Shown: in pieces, positions 61,150 through 64,000 of the stretch | Position numbering within the stretch: position 1 is the first letter of the stretch | How the letters are laid out: each line of letters begins with the position of its first letter | Source: Numida meleagris | Taxonomy: Eukaryota; Chordata; Aves; Galliformes; Numididae | Direction of reading: 5' to 3' | Assembly (NCBI RefSeq): GCF_002078875.1 | Contig: NC_034438.1 | Location: 18,319,497-18,383,496, forward strand | DNA length: 64,000 nucleotides | Notes under the pieces: generated by a model | Seen by the model: the letters and a program-made list of their open reading frames with translations, nothing else | Databases searched by the model: none | Told to the model about the DNA's origin: nothing | Program-made: the position numbers and the translations under genes

Positions 61150-61400
61150 TTCAAACTTAAAGAGGGTATATTTAGGTTAGATAAGGAAAAAGTCTTTTAT
61201 AGTGGTAAAAGGATGGTAAGGCACTGGAACAGGTTTACCAGAGATATGTTAGATGCCCTGTCCTTGAACACTTTAAAGGCCAGGCTGGACCAGGCTCTGA
61301 GCAACCTGATCTAGCTGTGGATGTCCCTGTTCATCGCAGGGGAGTCAGACTAGATGACCTTTAAACGTCCCTTCGAACTCTAAGGACTCTATGATTCTAT
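61150..61400 (+). mobile_element. CR1 LINE 3' fragment
   Basis: TATTTAGGTTAGATAAGGAA, then GGCACTGGAACAGGTTTACC, TTTAAAGGCCAGGCTGGACC, AGACTAGATGACCTTTAAAC and GACTCTATGATTCTATA, is a diverged CR1 end of another subfamily. Confidence 0.85.
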
Positions 61401-61564
61401 ATTTCCTGATGGGAAAATTGCTAGAAAATTCAGTCACCCTCATTTTAATATTTTTTTTTGGTCTCTGTCATGTACGGATGAGTGTGAATACTTTAAAAAT
61501 AACAGGATCAAGGGAAATAGGAATTTTCCCTGGTTCCTTTGTGAAGCCAGAATTTGAAGTCAAT

Positions 61565-61610
61565 AATCCTTGTGGGTCCCATACAACTCAGGCTGTTATA
61601 TGATTCTATG
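61565..61610 (+). mobile_element. Very short CR1 tail
   Basis: AATCCTTGTGGGTCCCATAC, then AACTCAGGCTGTTATATGAT and TCTATG, resembles the last 45 bp of CR1 (TGGGTCCCTTCCAACTCAGG...ATTCTATG). Confidence 0.6.
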
Positions 61611-62679
61611 ACTTTCTTGATAAGACTGTGAGAAGATTTTCAAAGACATCTGGTTAAATATTGGATAAGGAGATGGTTGTATTTTGAACATTTTCTGGAA
61701 ACACGCTAGAGACTGCTAATAGTGATGGATACAAGTTTGGATGGATATAGCTTTTGCCTCAATACAGTCATGGTGCAAAACAGAATTTCCAGCAACCAGT
61801 GTCATACCACATAAAGGGTTTCAGACAGGGAAATGGCAGGAGCACAGAACAGTGGTGTCGTAGAAACAGGCAGTGTCTTTCTAAACCTTTTAAAGTTTGG
61901 GGGCTTTAAAAATCTTTTTTAACCTAATTTAATTCCATGAGAACATAAAAAGTACTCCGTGGGTCTGCATAATTTACAGACAAACTCTAAATAAAATCTG
62001 TTTCATACAAAGGTAAATTTGTTTTTTACCCCTTCATGCAGATGCTCTTTAGAATGGGAGTAGAATCATTCTGCAGAGCAAAAGGATTAACTTCCTACAG
62101 CTGCTTCTTTCTATTATGCAGAAGGGAGTTTGTGTTAATGTTCTACCCAAATATAAATCTCAGCAGACCAAAATATGTGTCTGGCTCTTTTGGGAGCTTG
62201 AGTTTTGAAGATTAGCACTCATCTTTTAGCATGGTTGTCTCTCCTGGAAGCGTGTATTTATATCCACAGGTACAGTCACAGATGAAATGTATCTTGTGTA
62301 GTGTGTTTATAAACATGACCTACATAAAATGTCCTTAGGTATAACTTTCTTTGATTTGTCTGCTTAAATGTAACTCCAAACCCAAGTAATACAGTTCTGG
62401 GTTTTGTTTTGTTTGTTTGTTGCTTGTTTTGCTGTTGTCAGTCTGCTTGCTTGTATCTGACTGCCAGTGGATTTTGTGAGTTCTATCTAAACAAGAGTTT
62501 TTAACAATGTTGACTGATTTATAGTTTTTTTTTTTTTTAATCACACATCACTTTTAATAATAGAACAAACCTTCCTCTATGGCAAACCACTTCCAGGTTG
62601 GACAGAACCAATGCTGAATGGCTGTGAATCATCCTCTTGGTAACCCAAATTGTATTTCCAGGGTTGTAATAATTTTGGA

Positions 62680-62766
62680 GAATCACAGAATGGCTTGGGT
62701 TAGAAGGGACCTTAAAGATCATTTAGTTCCAATCCCCTGCTATGGGCAGGGTTGCCACCCACTAGA
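62680..62766 (-). mobile_element. CR1 LINE 3'-tail fragment
   Basis: GAATCACAGAATGGCTTGGG, then TTAGAAGGGACCTTAAAGAT, CCAATCCCCTGC and GGGCAGGGTTGCCACCCACT, is a CR1 3' end read in reverse. It is the only minus-strand CR1 I recognise in intron 2. Confidence 0.88.
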
Positions 62767-63553
62767 ACAACTGAACAGAATTCCAGAATTGAATTCCAGA
62801 ATTGAATCACCTGTGAATCAAATTTTGCAATTAAACTATCATTCATATATCTTGTACAGAAAAATAGCCAGATTCCCTAAAACTAAGTAAGGAGCTAGGA
62901 AAGATTTCAGATTTGTTACAGCAATGAAACTTGTCGTCTTGACAATATTATGTTAAGTTTAGTATGTACCAGTTTTACCAGGCAGCAGTGTTTTGTAGGA
63001 AAGTTAGGCTCTTGACTGTTACAACAGAAGATATTTTCTTCTCTCCTACATAACTAAGTAAGGTTTTCTGAACCTTTTCTGATGAGATTTCCTCTCTAAT
63101 TTCTAAATCCAAGCTTAGTGATGTTTGCTCCTGAGTAGTTCAAAAAAGAAAACCTTCAGTAAAGTGTACAACAGCAATTTCTTGTTTTCTCTCATCTAGA
63201 ATCATAACCATTATACTTGGGGACAACTTGTCAGTTGATACACATTGGCAGTATTTTGCTGCAGTGAAAAGCGTCAAGTTACTGAGCATGGTAAGATGGA
63301 GATCCAGGTTTTATATTGAAAAATGATAGAGGGAGATGTAACAGAAAAGTGGAATCAGAAACTTAAGGTTTTAGCTGAGATTTAGGTATCTGCTGTAAGC
63401 TAGTATAGAATTAGGCATCATCCAGAAGGTGATTAATTCTGTGCTAAAATACCTTGCTAAAAGAAAATATTCCACTGAAAATTTCCCTTTTGGAAATGTC
63501 TGTTCTACTAAGCTGAGACAGTAATAGACCCAAATTATAGATAGGTAGGTGTT

Positions 63554-63646
63554 TGCTAGATGTGGCACTTAGGGATGTGATTTAGTGGACATGGTGGTGA
63601 TGGATTGATCTTAGAGGTCTTTTCCAACTGTAATGATTCTATGATT
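63554..63646 (+). mobile_element. CR1-Y-like 3'-tail fragment
   Basis: GCTAGATGTGGCACTTAGGG, then GATTTAGTGGACATGGTGGT, GATCTTAGAGGTCTTTTCCA and ATGATTCTATGAT, is the terminal 90 bp of a CR1-Y-type copy. Confidence 0.88.
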
Positions 63647-64000
63647 TTAGGTGGTTGAATCACACCTTTAAAAACTAAAAAGCAAGGGGGTACTTTTGAC
63701 AGCAAGAGCCGCCAATATTGCTCTTGTTTTTGTCTTGCTTCTTGTACTTTTTTTTTTTTTTTTCCAAAATCTGTATACTATAAGTCACTGACCAGCAGAG
63801 TACTTTGGACAAGATGTGAATGACACAAATGATATTAAGAATGTAGACATTAGCCAATGAATCATTATTATGCACGCAGCAGCCTCTTGAACTTGGATGC
63901 TATTACCAAGATGATGCCAGTGGTTAAAACGTTAAAGTATTTTTTATTTATTAGAACCAGGTGCCTATGTTCTCATTCTAGATTTCACTGTCTGGTGAAG

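Larger units (their letters stand above)
43720..64000 (+). other. RAB3C: RAB3C intron 2 (partial, continues past window)
   Basis: The intron starts GTAAGC at 43720. No sequence encoding DTAGQERYR or later RAB3C segments was recognised to position 64000, so the intron is at least 20.3 kb. It contains the CR1 elements listed below and an AT microsatellite. Stretches 44194-47875, 50579-51537, 51758-58469, 60208-61149, 61611-62679, 62767-63553 and 63647-64000 show no recognised feature beyond homopolymer runs. Confidence 0.75.

Noticed and set aside
1..64000. CRISPR arrays, bacterial operons, ribosome binding sites or phage genes
   Set aside because: The window is vertebrate nuclear DNA with spliced exons and LINE/LTR repeats; no regularly spaced direct repeats of CRISPR type occur.

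Overview
This window looks like avian nuclear DNA, most likely galliform (chicken-like). It is AT-rich and almost free of coding sequence. It contains many CR1 LINE copies of several subfamilies, recognisable by the GATGATC...CCTTCCAAC...ATTCTATGATTCTATG 3' end. It also holds LTR fragments resembling the avian EAV/ALV-type (alpharetrovirus-related) and other bird ERV families. The species is inferred from repeat content and gene structure; no database search was possible.

The only host gene I can support is RAB3C, on the + strand, and only its 5' part is present. A CpG island at about 34560-35480 holds a TATA-less promoter with two convergent ZNF143/SBS-type motifs, a YY1-like core and GC boxes. 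It also contains coding exon 1 (35208-35231, MRHEAPMQ). Coding exon 2 (43492-43719, 76 codons) carries the P-loop and switch I of the GTPase. The remaining exons, starting with the DTAGQE-encoding one, lie beyond position 64000. Positions 1 to about 34500 are therefore intergenic sequence upstream of RAB3C, 35232-43491 is intron 1, and 43720-64000 is the first part of intron 2.

The upstream region, from left to right, holds: an LTR-like repeat (600-860) with a relative at 16605-16840; the 3' end of an alpharetrovirus-like ERV with env-TM remnant, polypurine tract and LTR (2821-4206); pyrimidine-rich arrays (6511-6602, 7233-7605) beside CR1 debris; a CR1 3' end (10177-10832); a minus-strand LTR with a tandem duplication around its polyadenylation signal (11215-11960); a long unannotated AT-rich stretch (11960-22529); and then a dense repeat cluster (22530-27850) of CR1s in both orientations and a solo-type LTR.

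The most striking structure is a pair of CR1 fragments at 22530-23286 (-) and 31875-32631 (+). I compared them base by base: both are 757 bp, they differ at one position, they share both boundaries, and they face each other across 8.6 kb. Both carry the same ORF-disrupting differences, so two independent random insertions of an active element is a poor explanation. Intron 2 holds a further set of CR1s, including one element nested inside another (47876-50578). No CRISPR array, complete tRNA or rRNA gene, or intact mobile element was found.
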